Assembly (NCBI RefSeq): GCF_003610995.1
Contig: NZ_CP032543.1
Coordinates: 620,001-684,000, forward strand
DNA length: 64,000 nt
Source of the DNA: Streptomyces griseus subsp. griseus
Lineage (GTDB): Bacteria; Actinomycetota; Actinomycetes; Streptomycetales; Streptomycetaceae
Direction of reading: 5' to 3'
Below are positions 41,628 to 52,051 of this stretch, in pieces. The translations under genes and the position numbers were made by a program. Position 1 is the first letter of the stretch, and each line of letters begins with the position of its first letter. Below the pieces are notes generated by a model. The model ran no database searches, was not told the DNA's origin, and saw only the letters and a list, made by a program, of their open reading frames with translations.

Positions 41628-44296
41628 CGCCTGCGTGCGCGTCGCATCTCATCCGTTCCCCAGACGATGAAGGGGAAGGTGGCGACCAGCGCGACGACGT
41701 CCCAGGGCAGCGCAGCCGTGCCGAACAGGTCCTGGAGCGGTGGGAGATAGACGAGGGCTGCGGTGAAGACGAGTTCGAAGGCGATGCCTGCCAGTAGCAG
41801 CGGGTTGGTGAACAGGCCGATGTCCCGTAGGGCGGCGTGGTCGGTGCGGGCCGCGATCGCGGTGCCGACCTGGCAGGTGACGATGCCGGCGAAGGTGGCT
41901 GTGGTGGCCATGGTGTAGGCGTGGTGGAGGGCCGCCCCGTCGCCGGTGGGTGCTCCGGGGATCCAGCCCGAGCGCCAGAGCACGTAGAAGAACGCTCCCA
42001 TGACCAGGGCCGCCGATACGAGACCGAGGTAGCCCCAGCTGCGTATCAGCATGTCACGGGAGATGACTCCTTGGCGGTGCGGTCGGGGCGGGCGTTTCAT
42101 GGTGCCGGGCTCGGATCGTTCGCGGCCCAGGGCCAGTGCGGGCAGGGTTTCGGTGCCCAGGTCGATGGCGAGGATCTGCAGCACGGTGAGCGGGAGCGGG
42201 ACGGCTCCGGCCGACAGCGCGAACACGAGGAACGGCACCACCTCGGGTGTGGTGTGCGCGAAGATGTAGACGATGAACTTGCGTACGTTGTCGTAGACAC
42301 GTCGTCCGGATTCGACCGCGGCGACGATGGTGGCGAAGTCGTCGTCGGTCAGCACCATGGTGGCGGCCTCACGAGCCACGTCGGTGCCTGACTTGCCCAT
42401 GGCCACACCGATGTGGGCTCGGTGCAGAGCCGGTGCGTCGTTCACGCCGTCCCCCGTCATCGCCACGATCCGGCCGTGGGCACGCAGGGCGTCGGCCACT
42501 TTGAGCTTCGTCTCCGGCGAGGACCTCGCGAAGACCACTTCCACGTCGTCCTCGACCAGAAGGCGGTCCAGCTCCTCGTCGGTGATCGATTCGGAGGCGG
42601 CTACGACGTGCAGACGCGGAACTCCTATCCCTACTTCACGAGCCACGGCAGCCGCAGTGGCACCGTTGTCGCCGGTCACGATGAGCACGCGGATCCCTGC
42701 TTCGTGGCAACGGCGTACGGCCTCGGCAACCTCCGTGCGCGGTGGATCGTAGAGCCCGACCAGCCCCAGCAGCGTCAGCTCGGATTCGGCGTCCTCGCGC
42801 TGCGACGGGGCTTCCGCGCCCATGGGGCACTCCCGGCCCGCGACCGCGAGGACGCGCATGCCCTTCCTCGCCATGCTCTCCGCGGCCTCACGTGCCGGCG
42901 CCACGTCCGCCTGGGCGTGGACCTGGGGCAGCACGGCTTCGGGGGCTCCTTTGACCACGACCCGGAAAGGCACGGTCCTCTCGCTCCTCTGAACGACCGA
43001 CATCAACCGGAGCCGTGGGTCGAACCGGAACAGCGACTGCCGCCCCGCGTCACGCTCGGCCAGGTCCAGGGGCATGCCCCGGTCGGCCGCACCTTCGACG
43101 AGGGCCTTCTCCGTGGGATCGCCCTGCAGGGCCCCCTTCTCCGTACGGGTGACAGTGGTGCACAGCGAGGCGGTGTGCGCGAGCTCAGCCGCCCATGGGC
43201 CGGGCGAGGCGCCATGAGCAGGGGTCCACACCGCCTGCAGCCGCATTCGGTTGAGGGTCAGTGTGCCGGTCTTGTCGGTGCAGATGACGTCCGTGGAGCC
43301 CAGGGTCTCCACAGCACTCAGCCGCTTCACCACCGCTCCCCGGCGGGCGAGTGACCGTACGCCCACCGCGAGTGCGAGCGTGATCGTCGGGAGCAGGCCT
43401 TCGGGTACGTTGGCGACCAGGAGGCCGATCGCGAACGTCAAGGAGTCGGTGAGAGGCAAACCGACGGCCACCCCGACGACGAGGAAGACCATTCCCATCG
43501 CGACAGCTACAGCGGCGATGAGCCAAGCCACCTTCTTGACCTGCTGTTCCAGAGGACTCGGCTCACGTCGGGAACGCTGGCTGAGTGCCGCGATACGTCC
43601 GAGTTCCGTGCGGTCCCCCGTCGCGAAGACCGTGGCCCGGGCCTGCCCTCCCAGACAGGTCGTCCCGCTGAATACGAGGTTGGGTTCCTCGATGAGCGGA
43701 GCCCCCGCCCGACCGGCGGCATCCGTCCTCTCCACGGGCGCGGACTCCCCTGTCAGCATGGAGAGGTCGACCTCGACTCCGCCCTCGGTCACCCGCGCGT
43801 CGGCCGGGATCTTGCCCCCTTCCTCCAGGAGGATCACGTCGCCCGGAACAAGGTCCCGGGCCTCGATCTGCTGTGTCCTGCCGTCCCGCACGACGAAGGC
43901 CTGTTCGGGCAGGTAGTGGGCGAGGGTCTCGACGGCCCGTTCGGCCTGACGTTCTTGGAGCAGCGCGAAGGCGGCGTTGACCGCGATCACGGCGAGGATC
44001 GCCCAGCCCAGCACGCCCAGTCCGGCTACGAAGGCGAGGGCCGCGGCAGCCCAGAGCAAAAGGGCCAGAGGGTGGGCCAGCTGAGCTGACACGTCGCGAA
44101 TGATGGAGGAACGCGCCTTGGACCGCACTTCGTTGGGGCCGTGGACAGCCAGGCGCCGCGAGGCCTCGCGCGCGGAGAGCCCCTCGGGACCGGTGGAGAG
44201 TTCACGTCGCAGACGGGGAACGGGCTCGCTGGGATCGAATGCCTCGCCCGGGGTGGGAAAGGCATTGCCCTGGCCTCCGGTCGGTGTCTGCGTCAT
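41561..44296 (-). CDS. P2-type cation-transporting ATPase (2 of 2)
   Basis: 911 residues. Cation-ATPase N domain ([19 protein letters not shown]), TGES in [15 protein letters not shown], motif [20 protein letters not shown], phosphorylation site [12 protein letters not shown] and [13 protein letters not shown]; about ten helices. PEGL rather than PESL separates it from the ATPase at 28056 and is the form seen in Na+/K+- and some H+-type pumps; the ion is unknown. Last gene of the minus-strand run USP-ppsA-flavodoxin-ATPase; its end overlaps pncB convergently. Confidence 0.9.
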   Translation of the reverse strand: MTQTPTGGQGNAFPTPGEAFDPSEPVPRLRRELSTGPEGLSAREASRRLAVHGPNEVRSKARSSIIRDVSAQLAHPLALLLWAAAALAFVAGLGVLGWAILAVIAVNAAFALLQERQAERAVETLAHYLPEQAFVVRDGRTQQIEARDLVPGDVILLEEGGKIPADARVTEGGVEVDLSMLTGESAPVERTDAAGRAGAPLIEEPNLVFSGTTCLGGQARATVFATGDRTELGRIAALSQRSRREPSPLEQQVKKVAWLIAAVAVAMGMVFLVVGVAVGLPLTDSLTFAIGLLVANVPEGLLPTITLALAVGVRSLARRGAVVKRLSAVETLGSTDVICTDKTGTLTLNRMRLQAVWTPAHGASPGPWAAELAHTASLCTTVTRTEKGALQGDPTEKALVEGAADRGMPLDLAERDAGRQSLFRFDPRLRLMSVVQRSERTVPFRVVVKGAPEAVLPQVHAQADVAPAREAAESMARKGMRVLAVAGRECPMGAEAPSQREDAESELTLLGLVGLYDPPRTEVAEAVRRCHEAGIRVLIVTGDNGATAAAVAREVGIGVPRLHVVAASESITDEELDRLLVEDDVEVVFARSSPETKLKVADALRAHGRIVAMTGDGVNDAPALHRAHIGVAMGKSGTDVAREAATMVLTDDDFATIVAAVESGRRVYDNVRKFIVYIFAHTTPEVVPFLVFALSAGAVPLPLTVLQILAIDLGTETLPALALGRERSEPGTMKRPPRPHRQGVISRDMLIRSWGYLGLVSAALVMGAFFYVLWRSGWIPGAPTGDGAALHHAYTMATTATFAGIVTCQVGTAIAARTDHAALRDIGLFTNPLLLAGIAFELVFTAALVYLPPLQDLFGTAALPWDVVALVATFPFIVWGTDEMRRARRRHSRPDAGSAEPVGPVRSSGRP

Positions 44297-44448
44297 CGCC
44301 GGCCCCGTCGCGTGACCTCGTCGGACGAGCCGAAGGGCCGCACGGATGGCAGAGCCGTGGAGCGGCCGTCGTCACCAGACGGCTCGTAGTCGGTGCCCTT
44401 CACCATGCTGTCCTCCTGCCTCGCAACGGCCCAGCACCGCGCGACAGA

Positions 44449-44961
44449 TCAGCTGGACGAGCCGAGTTGGGATGCGATGTGATCGGCCCACCGGCGGATG
44501 CGTTCCGGGTTGCGGAAGTCGCCGCCCTTCCCGTGCCGGACCATGCTGTGGGCAATCAGGCCGGGCGTCTGCTCTGTGAGCGCTCCACCGAACGTGATGT
44601 GCTCCCGGGCGCCGAGACGCTGCATCCAGCGGGCGACCCCGCGCACCGGCGCGATATCGCGCCGCTCGGCCGAATCGTCGACCGGACCGCTGCTGAAGAG
44701 CCAGACGGACCGCCTCCTCAGCTCGTCCGCATGGCGGCGGGCGCATCGGCGGGCCTCGACGTGCCAGCGTCCGGCGTAGACAGCGCCCCCGAGAATCACA
44801 CCGTCGTAGTCGCTCACATCGTTGACACGGTCGGCGGGTATCACCACCGCGTCGACCCCCTTGGAGCGGAGTTCCTCTCCCAGCTCCTCAGCGATTCCCT
44901 GTGTCGCTCCGTGCTTGCTTCCGTAGGCGATCAGCAGTCGTGTGCCAGGCATGTCAGACAC
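44449..44961 (-). CDS. Flavodoxin-domain protein (HemG/protoporphyrinogen oxidase-like)
   Basis: 170 residues. FMN phosphate loop LIAYGSKHGATQGIAEELGE at the N-terminus and second FMN loop GGAVYAGRWHVEARR and SSGPVDD; this matches the flavodoxin_5 group that includes HemG-type menaquinone-dependent protoporphyrinogen oxidase. GTG 44961 abuts the ppsA stop directly; ATG 44952 with TAGGTG 6 nt upstream is an equally good start. Likely an electron carrier in low-oxygen metabolism. Confidence 0.82.
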   Translation of the reverse strand: MSDMPGTRLLIAYGSKHGATQGIAEELGEELRSKGVDAVVIPADRVNDVSDYDGVILGGAVYAGRWHVEARRCARRHADELRRRSVWLFSSGPVDDSAERRDIAPVRGVARWMQRLGAREHITFGGALTEQTPGLIAHSMVRHGKGGDFRNPERIRRWADHIASQLGSSS

Positions 44962-47370
44962 CTAATCCTGTATCTCCGAGGGAACGTCCCCCTGTGTGCG
45001 GGTGCTCTCGGCGCGCGCCACGTGTTGCTTCACCATCGCGAAGCTGTCCGGAGCCACAGAGATCGAGTCGATACCGGCTTTCACGAGGAACTCGGTGAAA
45101 GCCGGATCGTCACTGGGCCTCTGACCGCACAGACCGACTCCACGACCGGCCTCATGCGCGCCGGCCACCAGGCGCTCGATGCTGCGCGTGACAGCCGGTC
45201 CGCTCTCGTCGAACAGATGGGCGAGCGCTTCCGAGTCCCGATCGACGCCGAGCGTCAGCTGGGTCAGGTCGTTGCTTCCGATGGAGAAGCCGTCGAACCG
45301 TTCGGAGAAGTCCCGAACAAGAATGATGTTGGAGGGTATCTCAGCCATGACGTAGACCTTCAGCCCGTTGTGGCCGCTCCTGAGGCCTTGCTCGCCCATC
45401 ACGTCGAGCACCCGGTCGGCCTCGCCGGGCGTCCGGCAGAACGGAATCATGACGACGACGTTGGTCAGGCCCATCTCGTCGCGGACCCGGCGCAAGGCGC
45501 GGCATTCCAAGGCGAATCCCTCGCGGTATCCGTCGCTGTAGTAGCGGCTGGCCCCCCGCCAGCCGATCATCGGGTTCGCCTCGTCCGGCTCGAAGGGGCG
45601 GCCTCCGAGCAGTCGCGCGTACTCGTTGGTCTTGAAGTCGCTGGTACGCACCACCACGGGGTCGGGCCAGCGCGATGCGGCGATCCGGGCGACGCCCCGG
45701 GAAAGCCGGTCGACGAAGTACGCACCCCGGTCCTGGTATCCCTCGGTGAGTCGCTCGATGCCGCGGCGGTCGTCCGCGTCGAGCTCCTCCGGGTGAAGCA
45801 GCGCCATGGGATGGGCCTTCACCTGATGAGCGACGATGAACTCCAGCCGGGCGAGCCCGACCCCGTCGGCCGGAAGGCGCCACCACCTCAGGGCGGCGGA
45901 CGGGTCGGCGAGATTGAGCATGATGCGCGTACGCGTCTTCGCGACGGCCGACAGATCGGTCTCGCGCTCCTCGTACGGGATCAGACCGTCGTAGACGCGC
46001 CCGCGGTCTCCTTCCGCGCAGGACACCGTGACGTCGCTCCCCTGCGTCAGGACACGCGTCGCCGAGCCGGTGCCGATGACAGCCGGGACTCCGAGTTCCC
46101 GGCTGACGATGGCAGCGTGGGACGTGCGTCCGCCGTGATCGGTGATGATCGCCGAGGCACGCTTCATCACAGGCTCCCAGTCCGGGTCGGTGAGAGAGGT
46201 GACCAGGACGCCGCCCTCGGGAAACGCCTCCCGGGCGACCGGGGCGGTCAGCCGTACGACCGGTCCCTGTCCGATCGCCTCCCCGACGGCTGTACCTTCG
46301 ATCAGTGGCCGGCCGGGGTCAGCCTCCAGCCGGCATTCACGGATCGCGGTGAGGCGCCGTCGGGACTGCACGGTCTCGGGGCGGGCCTGGACGATCGCGA
46401 GCTCTCCGGTGACTCCGTCCTTGGCCCATTCCAGGTCCATCGGGCAGCCGTAGTGCTCCTCGACAGCTCTGGCCCATCCGGCGAGGAGGCGGATGTCGTC
46501 GTCGCCGAGCACCCGTTGTGCCCGTTCGGCCGGAGTCGTGTCCACGGTGTGAGTGAGTCCGCTGTCCATGTACACGGTCTTGCGACGTTTGGCGCCCACC
46601 CGCATATCGATCAGCGGGTTCAGGGAGGGGTTCTTGAGGCTGGGCTTGAAGACGGTGTACTCATCAGGATCCACCTGCCCGCTCACCACCGTCTCGCCGA
46701 GTCCCCATGCCGCACTGACCACGATCACGTCGGGGAATCCGGTCTCGGGGTCCAGGGTGAAGATCACTCCTGCGCCGGCCAGGTCTGCGCGGACCATGAC
46801 CTGGACACCCACCGACAGCGCGACGGACAGATGGTCGAAGCCCATGCGTTCCCGGTAGTCGATGGCACGGTCGGTGAACAGCGAGGCAAAGCAGCGATGG
46901 CAGGATTCGAGCAGCTGTTCAGGCCCGCGCACATTGAGGTACGTATCCTGCTGACCGGCGAAACTGGCCTCGGGCAGGTCTTCGGCAGTGGCGCTGCTGC
47001 GCACGGCTACGGAGGGGGCCTCGCCGCCCGTGCCGCGAGCGAGATCCTCGTATGCCGCGACGATTTCGCCGGGAAGCGACGGGGGCAGTGGTTCGCGGAG
47101 TATCAGCGCGCGGATGGCCCGCCCGACTTCTGCCAGCGGGGTGCCGTCACGCAGACGCGCGATCTGGTCCTCGATGGAGGCGCGCAGGCCGTGCGCGGCC
47201 AGGAGTTCCTCGTACGCCTGAGCAGTCGTGGCGAATCCGGGCGGGACGCGCACACCTGCGGCGCCGAGGTGTGCGGTCAGCTCACCGAGCGAGGCATTCT
47301 TCCCGCCGACGCTCGGGATGTCCTGTCGGCCGAGCTCCGCGAACGGAATCACGTAGTGCCGCGACGTCAT
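44962..47370 (-). CDS. ppsA: Phosphoenolpyruvate synthase
   Basis: Converts pyruvate + ATP to PEP + AMP + Pi. 802 residues, normal length. N-terminal ATP-grasp (SVGGKNASLGELTAHLGAAG, SVAVRSSATAEDLPEASFAG), central phosphohistidine domain DHGGRTSHAAIVSRELGVPA, and C-terminal PEP-binding barrel ending with GVGLCGQRPSDDP. The usual Cys-Gly-Gln-Ala motif reads CGQRPS in line with the family. GGAG lies 7 nt before ATG 47370. Co-directional with the USP upstream (97 nt) and the flavodoxin immediately downstream. PEP synthase homologues occur in Streptomyces dormancy-type islands. Confidence 0.93.
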   Translation of the reverse strand: MTSRHYVIPFAELGRQDIPSVGGKNASLGELTAHLGAAGVRVPPGFATTAQAYEELLAAHGLRASIEDQIARLRDGTPLAEVGRAIRALILREPLPPSLPGEIVAAYEDLARGTGGEAPSVAVRSSATAEDLPEASFAGQQDTYLNVRGPEQLLESCHRCFASLFTDRAIDYRERMGFDHLSVALSVGVQVMVRADLAGAGVIFTLDPETGFPDVIVVSAAWGLGETVVSGQVDPDEYTVFKPSLKNPSLNPLIDMRVGAKRRKTVYMDSGLTHTVDTTPAERAQRVLGDDDIRLLAGWARAVEEHYGCPMDLEWAKDGVTGELAIVQARPETVQSRRRLTAIRECRLEADPGRPLIEGTAVGEAIGQGPVVRLTAPVAREAFPEGGVLVTSLTDPDWEPVMKRASAIITDHGGRTSHAAIVSRELGVPAVIGTGSATRVLTQGSDVTVSCAEGDRGRVYDGLIPYEERETDLSAVAKTRTRIMLNLADPSAALRWWRLPADGVGLARLEFIVAHQVKAHPMALLHPEELDADDRRGIERLTEGYQDRGAYFVDRLSRGVARIAASRWPDPVVVRTSDFKTNEYARLLGGRPFEPDEANPMIGWRGASRYYSDGYREGFALECRALRRVRDEMGLTNVVVMIPFCRTPGEADRVLDVMGEQGLRSGHNGLKVYVMAEIPSNIILVRDFSERFDGFSIGSNDLTQLTLGVDRDSEALAHLFDESGPAVTRSIERLVAGAHEAGRGVGLCGQRPSDDPAFTEFLVKAGIDSISVAPDSFAMVKQHVARAESTRTQGDVPSEIQD

Positions 47371-47467
47371 GGGAGTCTCCGTGGTTGCGCGTACGTAGGC
47401 GGTAGATCATCAGCACCGGTGGGGCGCACCCCCGGGGGCGAGGCCGACCCGCCCCGCAGGTGCGGAG

Positions 47468-48373
47468 TCACTCCTGGTCGCCCGGGTCCACGTACTGAGG
47501 GGGGACGATCTCGATGGGACAGTGCCCGTGATGGAGAACGGCATGGCTGACCCTGCCGAGCGCCGGACCGAGGCCCAGCACGTGGCGACGGCTGCCCAGA
47601 ACCATCAGATCGGTGTGCTTCGAGGCCTCCACCAGGATTCCGGGCACACTGGTCCCCGTCTCGACGTGGTGCGTGACCGTGAGATCGGGACACGTCTCCC
47701 GTATCCGTATCGCCATCGCCGATACCTCGTGCACCTGTTGTTCGGCGACCTCGCCGAGGCTGTCGAGCATGGTGGTGACCGCACCGACCTGAGCCAGGAC
47801 GTTGCAGACGCTCAGCAAGCGAAGGGAAGCCTTGCGGACCTGAGCCTCGGCGGCTGCCAGCATCAGCCAGTCGAGGTCGGACGAGCCGCGCACCGCAGCT
47901 GTGATCACACCGGTCGCAGGCCGGTCCGGCTCGCCCCTCACAACGATCACGGGAACCTCGGTCCGAGCGACGAGCCCCAAGCCGACAGACCCGAGCATCA
48001 GGGCATCGAAGCCGCCCAGGCCTCTGCTGCCCACGACGATGGTGCCCCGCTCACCAGCCGCCGCGCGCAGCCCGCTCACCGGGCTCAGACGACTCAACTC
48101 TCGCGTCACCGTCAGGCCGGGGTATCGGTGGCCCACTGCTTCCGCCGTATCGATCAGCAGGTCCCTGCCCGCCTCGCGGATCGCCTGGATGGCTTCCACA
48201 CCCGCGTAGAGCATGCGGTGGTCGGTGTCAGCAGCATGGACGACATGAAGGGGCCGACCACGACGGTCCGCTTCCTCCGCAGCCCACAGCGCCGCCGTGC
48301 GCGCCGGGGCCGACGCGTCCACACCGACGACAAGGGGCCCGAGTTCGACAGGGCGGGGAGCTGTGCTGGTCAT
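47468..48373 (-). CDS. Universal stress protein, tandem UspA domains (2 of 4)
   Basis: 301 residues. UspA domain 1 VVGVDASAPARTAALWAAEE with the ATP motif GTIVVGSRGLGGFDALMLGS; domain 2 ends with LMVLGSRRHVLGLGPALGRV and HCPIEIVPP, a less standard loop. GGAGGAG precedes ATG 48373. Divergent from another USP gene over 180 bp that carry two DevR-like boxes; box 48441 is centred 75 bp from this start. Confidence 0.9.
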   Translation of the reverse strand: MTSTAPRPVELGPLVVGVDASAPARTAALWAAEEADRRGRPLHVVHAADTDHRMLYAGVEAIQAIREAGRDLLIDTAEAVGHRYPGLTVTRELSRLSPVSGLRAAAGERGTIVVGSRGLGGFDALMLGSVGLGLVARTEVPVIVVRGEPDRPATGVITAAVRGSSDLDWLMLAAAEAQVRKASLRLLSVCNVLAQVGAVTTMLDSLGEVAEQQVHEVSAMAIRIRETCPDLTVTHHVETGTSVPGILVEASKHTDLMVLGSRRHVLGLGPALGRVSHAVLHHGHCPIEIVPPQYVDPGDQE

Positions 48374-48440
48374 GACTCCTCCTCGGAATGGTCCAGAGAC
48401 CTGCCCTCACCACGGTTCCACCGCGGCGCATGGCAGACAT

Positions 48441-48474
48441 GGGCCGTTCGGTCCCGATCGAGACCTGTCGGCCC
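48441..48474. promoter_or_regulatory. Tandem DevR-like boxes between divergent USP genes
   Basis: GGGCCGTTCGGTCCC (48441-48455) and GAGACCTGTCGGCCC (48460-48474), centres 19 bp apart, i.e. about two helical turns. Tandem spacing of this kind is typical of DosR-controlled promoters. They lie between the USP starts at 48373 and 48554. Confidence 0.5.
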
Positions 48475-48553
48475 TCCCCACCTTCGGGATCACGGCGGGA
48501 AGCTGGTCACAGACTTCCGCACCAGGAGCCCCGTACACCGAGGAGGCACTGTC

Positions 48554-49429
48554 ATGACACGCCACGTCACTGTCGGCCTGGACGAATCCCCCGAGGGTCT
48601 CGCGGCAGCGCGGTGGGCCGCTCGTGAGGCCATGCTGCGCGACGCCCCGCTACATCTCGTACACGTGGAGGAGTGGCCGGTCACCCCGGAGATACCGCAG
48701 ACCTTCACACAGTCACTCGTCGAACGGTACGAAGCCCTGCTGCAGGAGACCGCGGACCGGGCCCGCCGGGACCACCCCGGTCTGGAGGTGACCACGGAAC
48801 TGGTCCAGGGGCGGGCCATCGACGAGCTGACGCGCGCCGCGGACGAATCGGTGGTCACCGCGCTGGGTTCACGGGGGCTCGGATCACTTGTCGGCTTCCT
48901 GATCGGCTCGGTTTCTCTGGGTGTCGTGGCGAAGACGCGGAGCCCGGTCGTCCTCGTACGTCCGGAAGGGACCGATACCGCCTCCCCCACCGAGGAAGCC
49001 TCTGCCGGCAACCCGGGGATTGTCGTGGGTATCGACGTCTCCCACCCCTGCGACCCTCTGCTCGCCTTCGCCTTCGAACAAGCGGCCCGCGCAAGTTCGG
49101 GACTGCAGGTAGTACACAGCTGGTCTCTCCCGGCGACGTACACATACGCAGCGATCCTCGACCCCAGCGTGGGCAGTGGAGTCGGTCAGCACGCCGCACA
49201 AGACCTGAACGACATGCTGCGCCCCTGGCGGGAGAAATTTCCGCAGGTCAGCGTCTCCGAGACCTTGGTCATGGCTCCGCCGGCCAGTGAGCTCGTCCAG
49301 GCGTCCCGAGGAGCCGAGCTGGTCGTGGTCGGACGGCGCGGCAGCCGACATGTGGGTCCCCACATCGGCCACGTCGCCCATGCTGTGATCCACCACGCCT
49401 CAGCGCCGGTGGCCGTAGTGCCCGTATGA
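48554..49429 (+). CDS. Universal stress protein, tandem UspA domains (3 of 4)
   Basis: 291 residues. Domain 1 VTVGLDESPEGLAAARWAAR with TALGSRGLGSLVGFLIGSVS; domain 2 IVVGIDVSHPCDPLLAFAFE with LVVVGRRGSRHVGPHIGHVA. ATP-binding G-x2-G-x9-G-S pattern is kept best in domain 1. AGGAGG (48541-48546) lies 7 nt before ATG 48554; the long frame upstream is antisense to the neighbouring USP. Converges on the HTH-PPOX gene. Confidence 0.9.
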   Translation: MTRHVTVGLDESPEGLAAARWAAREAMLRDAPLHLVHVEEWPVTPEIPQTFTQSLVERYEALLQETADRARRDHPGLEVTTELVQGRAIDELTRAADESVVTALGSRGLGSLVGFLIGSVSLGVVAKTRSPVVLVRPEGTDTASPTEEASAGNPGIVVGIDVSHPCDPLLAFAFEQAARASSGLQVVHSWSLPATYTYAAILDPSVGSGVGQHAAQDLNDMLRPWREKFPQVSVSETLVMAPPASELVQASRGAELVVVGRRGSRHVGPHIGHVAHAVIHHASAPVAVVPV

Positions 49430-49500
49430 CTGACCTCAGCCGTGGGCAGCATCTCCCTGGCTTCGAGCCAGACCGAAGCACCAGGGCCGCACGGGCCGCA

Positions 49501-50178
49501 TCAGCAGGCGTCTCCCGGGGCATCGGGGACGAGAATCCTCCGCCCCGTGATGCGCCTGGCCCCCAGGAGCATCACGTGTTCACGCTCTTGTCCTGCCCAG
49601 GGAGTCGAGAATGCCGATTCCCTGAGCTGCTGGGACGCATCATCATCCGCAACCGGTCGAACGGTTCCCACGATCAACACGCTCCAGCCTCTACTGAAGG
49701 CGTCGTCGAAATGGTCGGCCTCGAAGGCGATCTCCGTGTCCGCGGCAGCAGCGAGCGGGGAATCGTCTCCCGTCCTGAACATGACCTCGCCGTCCAGCAC
49801 CTGGTAGTTGACCGGCAGCACGACGGGTCCGTCCTCCAGAGTCAGGGCAACCCGACCTACGCCGTGGTCTCCCAGCCGCGTCCAGCACGTGGCCTCGTCG
49901 AGTTCGACCATCCGAGCTCTACGGGCTCCGCGGCCAACGGCGGGCGGCAGGTCGCCCGCACCCCCTGACAGTTCCTGAACCGTGGTCTCCAGCGCGTCGG
50001 CAAGCCTGAGCAGAAAGCCGACGCCCGGCGTGGCGGGCTGTTCCTCGACGTACTCGATGTAACCGGGCGCGGCCCCTGCCCGCAGCGCCACGTCCTGCCG
50101 TGACAGTCCGAGCTGCAGGCGGCGTGCCGCGATGCGTCGGCCCAGGTCGCCTTTGGCCGGAGGTGGCGTTGAGGACAT
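49501..50178 (-). CDS. XRE helix-turn-helix fused to pyridoxamine-5'-phosphate-oxidase-like (FMN-binding) domain
   Basis: 225 residues. Residues 10-70 are a Cro/CI HTH (GRRIAARRLQLGLSRQDVAL, then EYVEEQPATPGVGFLLRLAD). Residues about 90-215 form a PPOX split-barrel (WTRLGDHGVGRVALTLEDGP, VLPVNYQVLDGEVMFRTGDD). Such fusions are common in actinobacteria; the flavin or haem-binding barrel may sense redox state and steer the HTH. AAGGAG precedes ATG 50178. It follows the USP at 50284-51183 in the same direction with a 105-nt gap. Confidence 0.88.
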   Translation of the reverse strand: MSSTPPPAKGDLGRRIAARRLQLGLSRQDVALRAGAAPGYIEYVEEQPATPGVGFLLRLADALETTVQELSGGAGDLPPAVGRGARRARMVELDEATCWTRLGDHGVGRVALTLEDGPVVLPVNYQVLDGEVMFRTGDDSPLAAAADTEIAFEADHFDDAFSRGWSVLIVGTVRPVADDDASQQLRESAFSTPWAGQEREHVMLLGARRITGRRILVPDAPGDAC

Positions 50179-50283
50179 CGCTGGCTCCTTACTCCTCGGC
50201 TTCTGCCTCCGAGCGGGTCCTGCGCTTCACGCTAGCCAGAGACGGGAGCGGCCGCAGCGCGGAGGGCGGTGCGGTGTGGGGAC

Positions 50284-51183
50284 TCAGGCATCTGTCGTCG
50301 CAGCATCGTTGACGCGCTGGGGCACGACGACGACGGGGCACGCAGCGTGGTGGAGCGCTCGGTGGGCCACCCTGCCGAGCTCGAGGCCGATGAAGCTTCC
50401 CTGACGTCGTGCTCCGACGACCAGCAGGTCGGCTGCGGCGGATCGCTCGACCAAGATCTTGGCGGCCGGCCCCTCCGGGGTGGCCCTGCTCACCGGGACA
50501 TCCGGGTACTCCCGGGCCGGTCCTTCGAGTGCCTTGTCGAGGAGGGCGGCGGCGCGTGCTTCCGCCGAGTCTGCCGGATCGCCGGTGACGAGCTGGTGCT
50601 CGGCAGGTCTCCCGGCAGGTTGGCGCCACGTCTTGAGCACGTGGAGTGCGCACCCGCGAGTGGCCGCCTCATGGAAGGCGAAGCGCACCGCAGGAGCCCC
50701 GACATCCCTGCCGCCCACCCCCAGGAGGATACGTTCGTGTCGGGAGGCAAGCGCTACCTCGTCCCCACGCACCACGACCACGGGACACACGCTGCGGGCC
50801 GCCACCACGAGGCTCACCGAGCCCAGCAACACGGAGGCCAGTTGACCTCGTCCCCGTGAACCGACGACAACTGCCGAGGCCGAGGCGCCCTCTCTCAGAA
50901 GGGCGCTGGTGGCGTCCTCGGCGAGGACGTCGGTGGAGACCGCCAGAGCGGGCACGCGGAGCCGTGCACGCTCGGCAGCGGCGCCGAGGATGTTCTCGGC
51001 GAGAACACGACCCGCCGGCCGTTCCAGGCCGCCCGTCGGTACCGCTCCCTCGTACCGCTCCCAGAGCGAGGCGTACACCATCCTCAGCGGAGTCGCATGA
51101 CGCGCGGCCTCGTCAGCGGCCCAGTCCACCGCTTGGAGACTGGATTCAGAGCCGTCGACCCCCACCACCAGCGGCGCCTGCAT
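50284..51183 (-). CDS. Universal stress protein, tandem UspA domains (4 of 4)
   Basis: 299 residues. Domain 1 LVVGVDGSESSLQAVDWAAD with AVVVGSRGRGQLASVLLGSV; domain 2 RILLGVGGRDVGAPAVRFAF with LLVVGARRQGSFIGLELGRV and CPVVVVPQ. ATG 51183 begins MQAPLVVGVDGS; an in-frame GTG nine bases upstream is possible. A DevR-like box is centred 75 bp before the ATG, the same distance as for the USP at 48373. Confidence 0.9.
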   Translation of the reverse strand: MQAPLVVGVDGSESSLQAVDWAADEAARHATPLRMVYASLWERYEGAVPTGGLERPAGRVLAENILGAAAERARLRVPALAVSTDVLAEDATSALLREGASASAVVVGSRGRGQLASVLLGSVSLVVAARSVCPVVVVRGDEVALASRHERILLGVGGRDVGAPAVRFAFHEAATRGCALHVLKTWRQPAGRPAEHQLVTGDPADSAEARAAALLDKALEGPAREYPDVPVSRATPEGPAAKILVERSAAADLLVVGARRQGSFIGLELGRVAHRALHHAACPVVVVPQRVNDAATTDA

Positions 51184-51250
51184 GATGCCCACCACCCTTC
51201 TTCGAAGGATTGACTTCTCCCAGGCTGGCACCGGGCACCGTGCCGGGCCA

Positions 51251-51346
51251 GGGCCGGTCGGTCCCCACCTCTCTCTGACCGACCCAGGAGCGGTAGGACT
51301 GGGTGCGCTGTGGGCTGATCGGTACCGGGCAGGGCCGCATGACCCC
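51251..51346. promoter_or_regulatory. DevR-like boxes upstream of USP 4
   Basis: GGGCCGGTCGGTCCC at 51251-51265 and GGGCCGCATGACCCC at 51332-51346. The first is centred 75 bp from the USP start at 51183. The gap 51184-51422 contains no gene. Confidence 0.5.
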
Positions 51347-51422
51347 TCCTCGGTCAAAGCACCCACATCAATACGGAGCAACGGGTACGAGCGCATGCCG
51401 CCCCGTTCCCCGTCGTGCTCGG

Positions 51423-51998
51423 TCAGCGGCTGCGCAGTTCCGCCAGCGTGCGGTCGAAGTCCAGGGCGCGGGGTCGGTTGTACGGGAGCTTCGCGAGGAT
51501 CGCTGCCATGCCGCAGGTGTTGGTGAGCGCGGAGAAGACCAGCCCAGCAGCGATGCCGGCCGACAGGATCTGGAAGGCCGGGTGGATGAGAACGCCGAGC
51601 AGAAGGCCGAGCAGGACGAGGGCACCGGCAGTGAGACGGACCTGGCGCTCCATGCCCCACACGGTGCGGGCCGAGCCCTGCGGACGGTGGAGTTCGTGGC
51701 CGCCGGCAGCCCAGGCTCCGGTGCCGCCGGAGAGGGTCGAGGTGGTGATGCCGTTCTCGGCGAGGATCTTGCAGGCGTTTCCGGAGCGGGCACCGGATGC
51801 GCAGACGACCAGTACGTCCTTGCGGTGTGCAGCGTCGCGGATGTCGGACAGGGCGCGCTGGATGTGGTTCAGGGGGATGTTCAGGGCCCCGGGCAGGTGA
51901 CCTGCGGCGTACTCGCCGGGGGTGCGGACGTCGATGACGGTCAGTTCGTGCAGGCGGATGCGGGCTTCACCGGTACTGAGTGCGGTGGGCGTGGTCAT
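51423..51998 (-). CDS. Rhodanese with C-terminal membrane (DUF2892) domain
   Basis: About 191 residues from ATG 51998 (MTTPTALS); an upstream ATG at 52010 is possible but sits directly on its AAAGG. The rhodanese domain has VIDVRTPGEYAAGHLPGALN and the active loop VVCASGARSGNA with catalytic Cys. The C-terminus has two hydrophobic helices (LTAGALVLLGLLLGVLIHPA and GIAAGLVFSALTNTCGMAAI). Transfers or holds sulfane sulfur at the membrane. Divergent from the CstR-type regulator across the operator at 52052. Confidence 0.88.
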   Translation of the reverse strand: MTTPTALSTGEARIRLHELTVIDVRTPGEYAAGHLPGALNIPLNHIQRALSDIRDAAHRKDVLVVCASGARSGNACKILAENGITTSTLSGGTGAWAAGGHELHRPQGSARTVWGMERQVRLTAGALVLLGLLLGVLIHPAFQILSAGIAAGLVFSALTNTCGMAAILAKLPYNRPRALDFDRTLAELRSR

Positions 51999-52051
51999 GG
52001 CGGGTGTCATCCTTTGCTGTCGGCGGGGCTCCCACACGGGGGGAGTATATT

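Noticed and set aside
44239-47550. A 1103-codon open frame on the plus strand
   Set aside because: It is antisense to the P-type ATPase start, flavodoxin and PEP synthase genes, whose motifs are unmistakable; long antisense frames are normal in GC-rich DNA.
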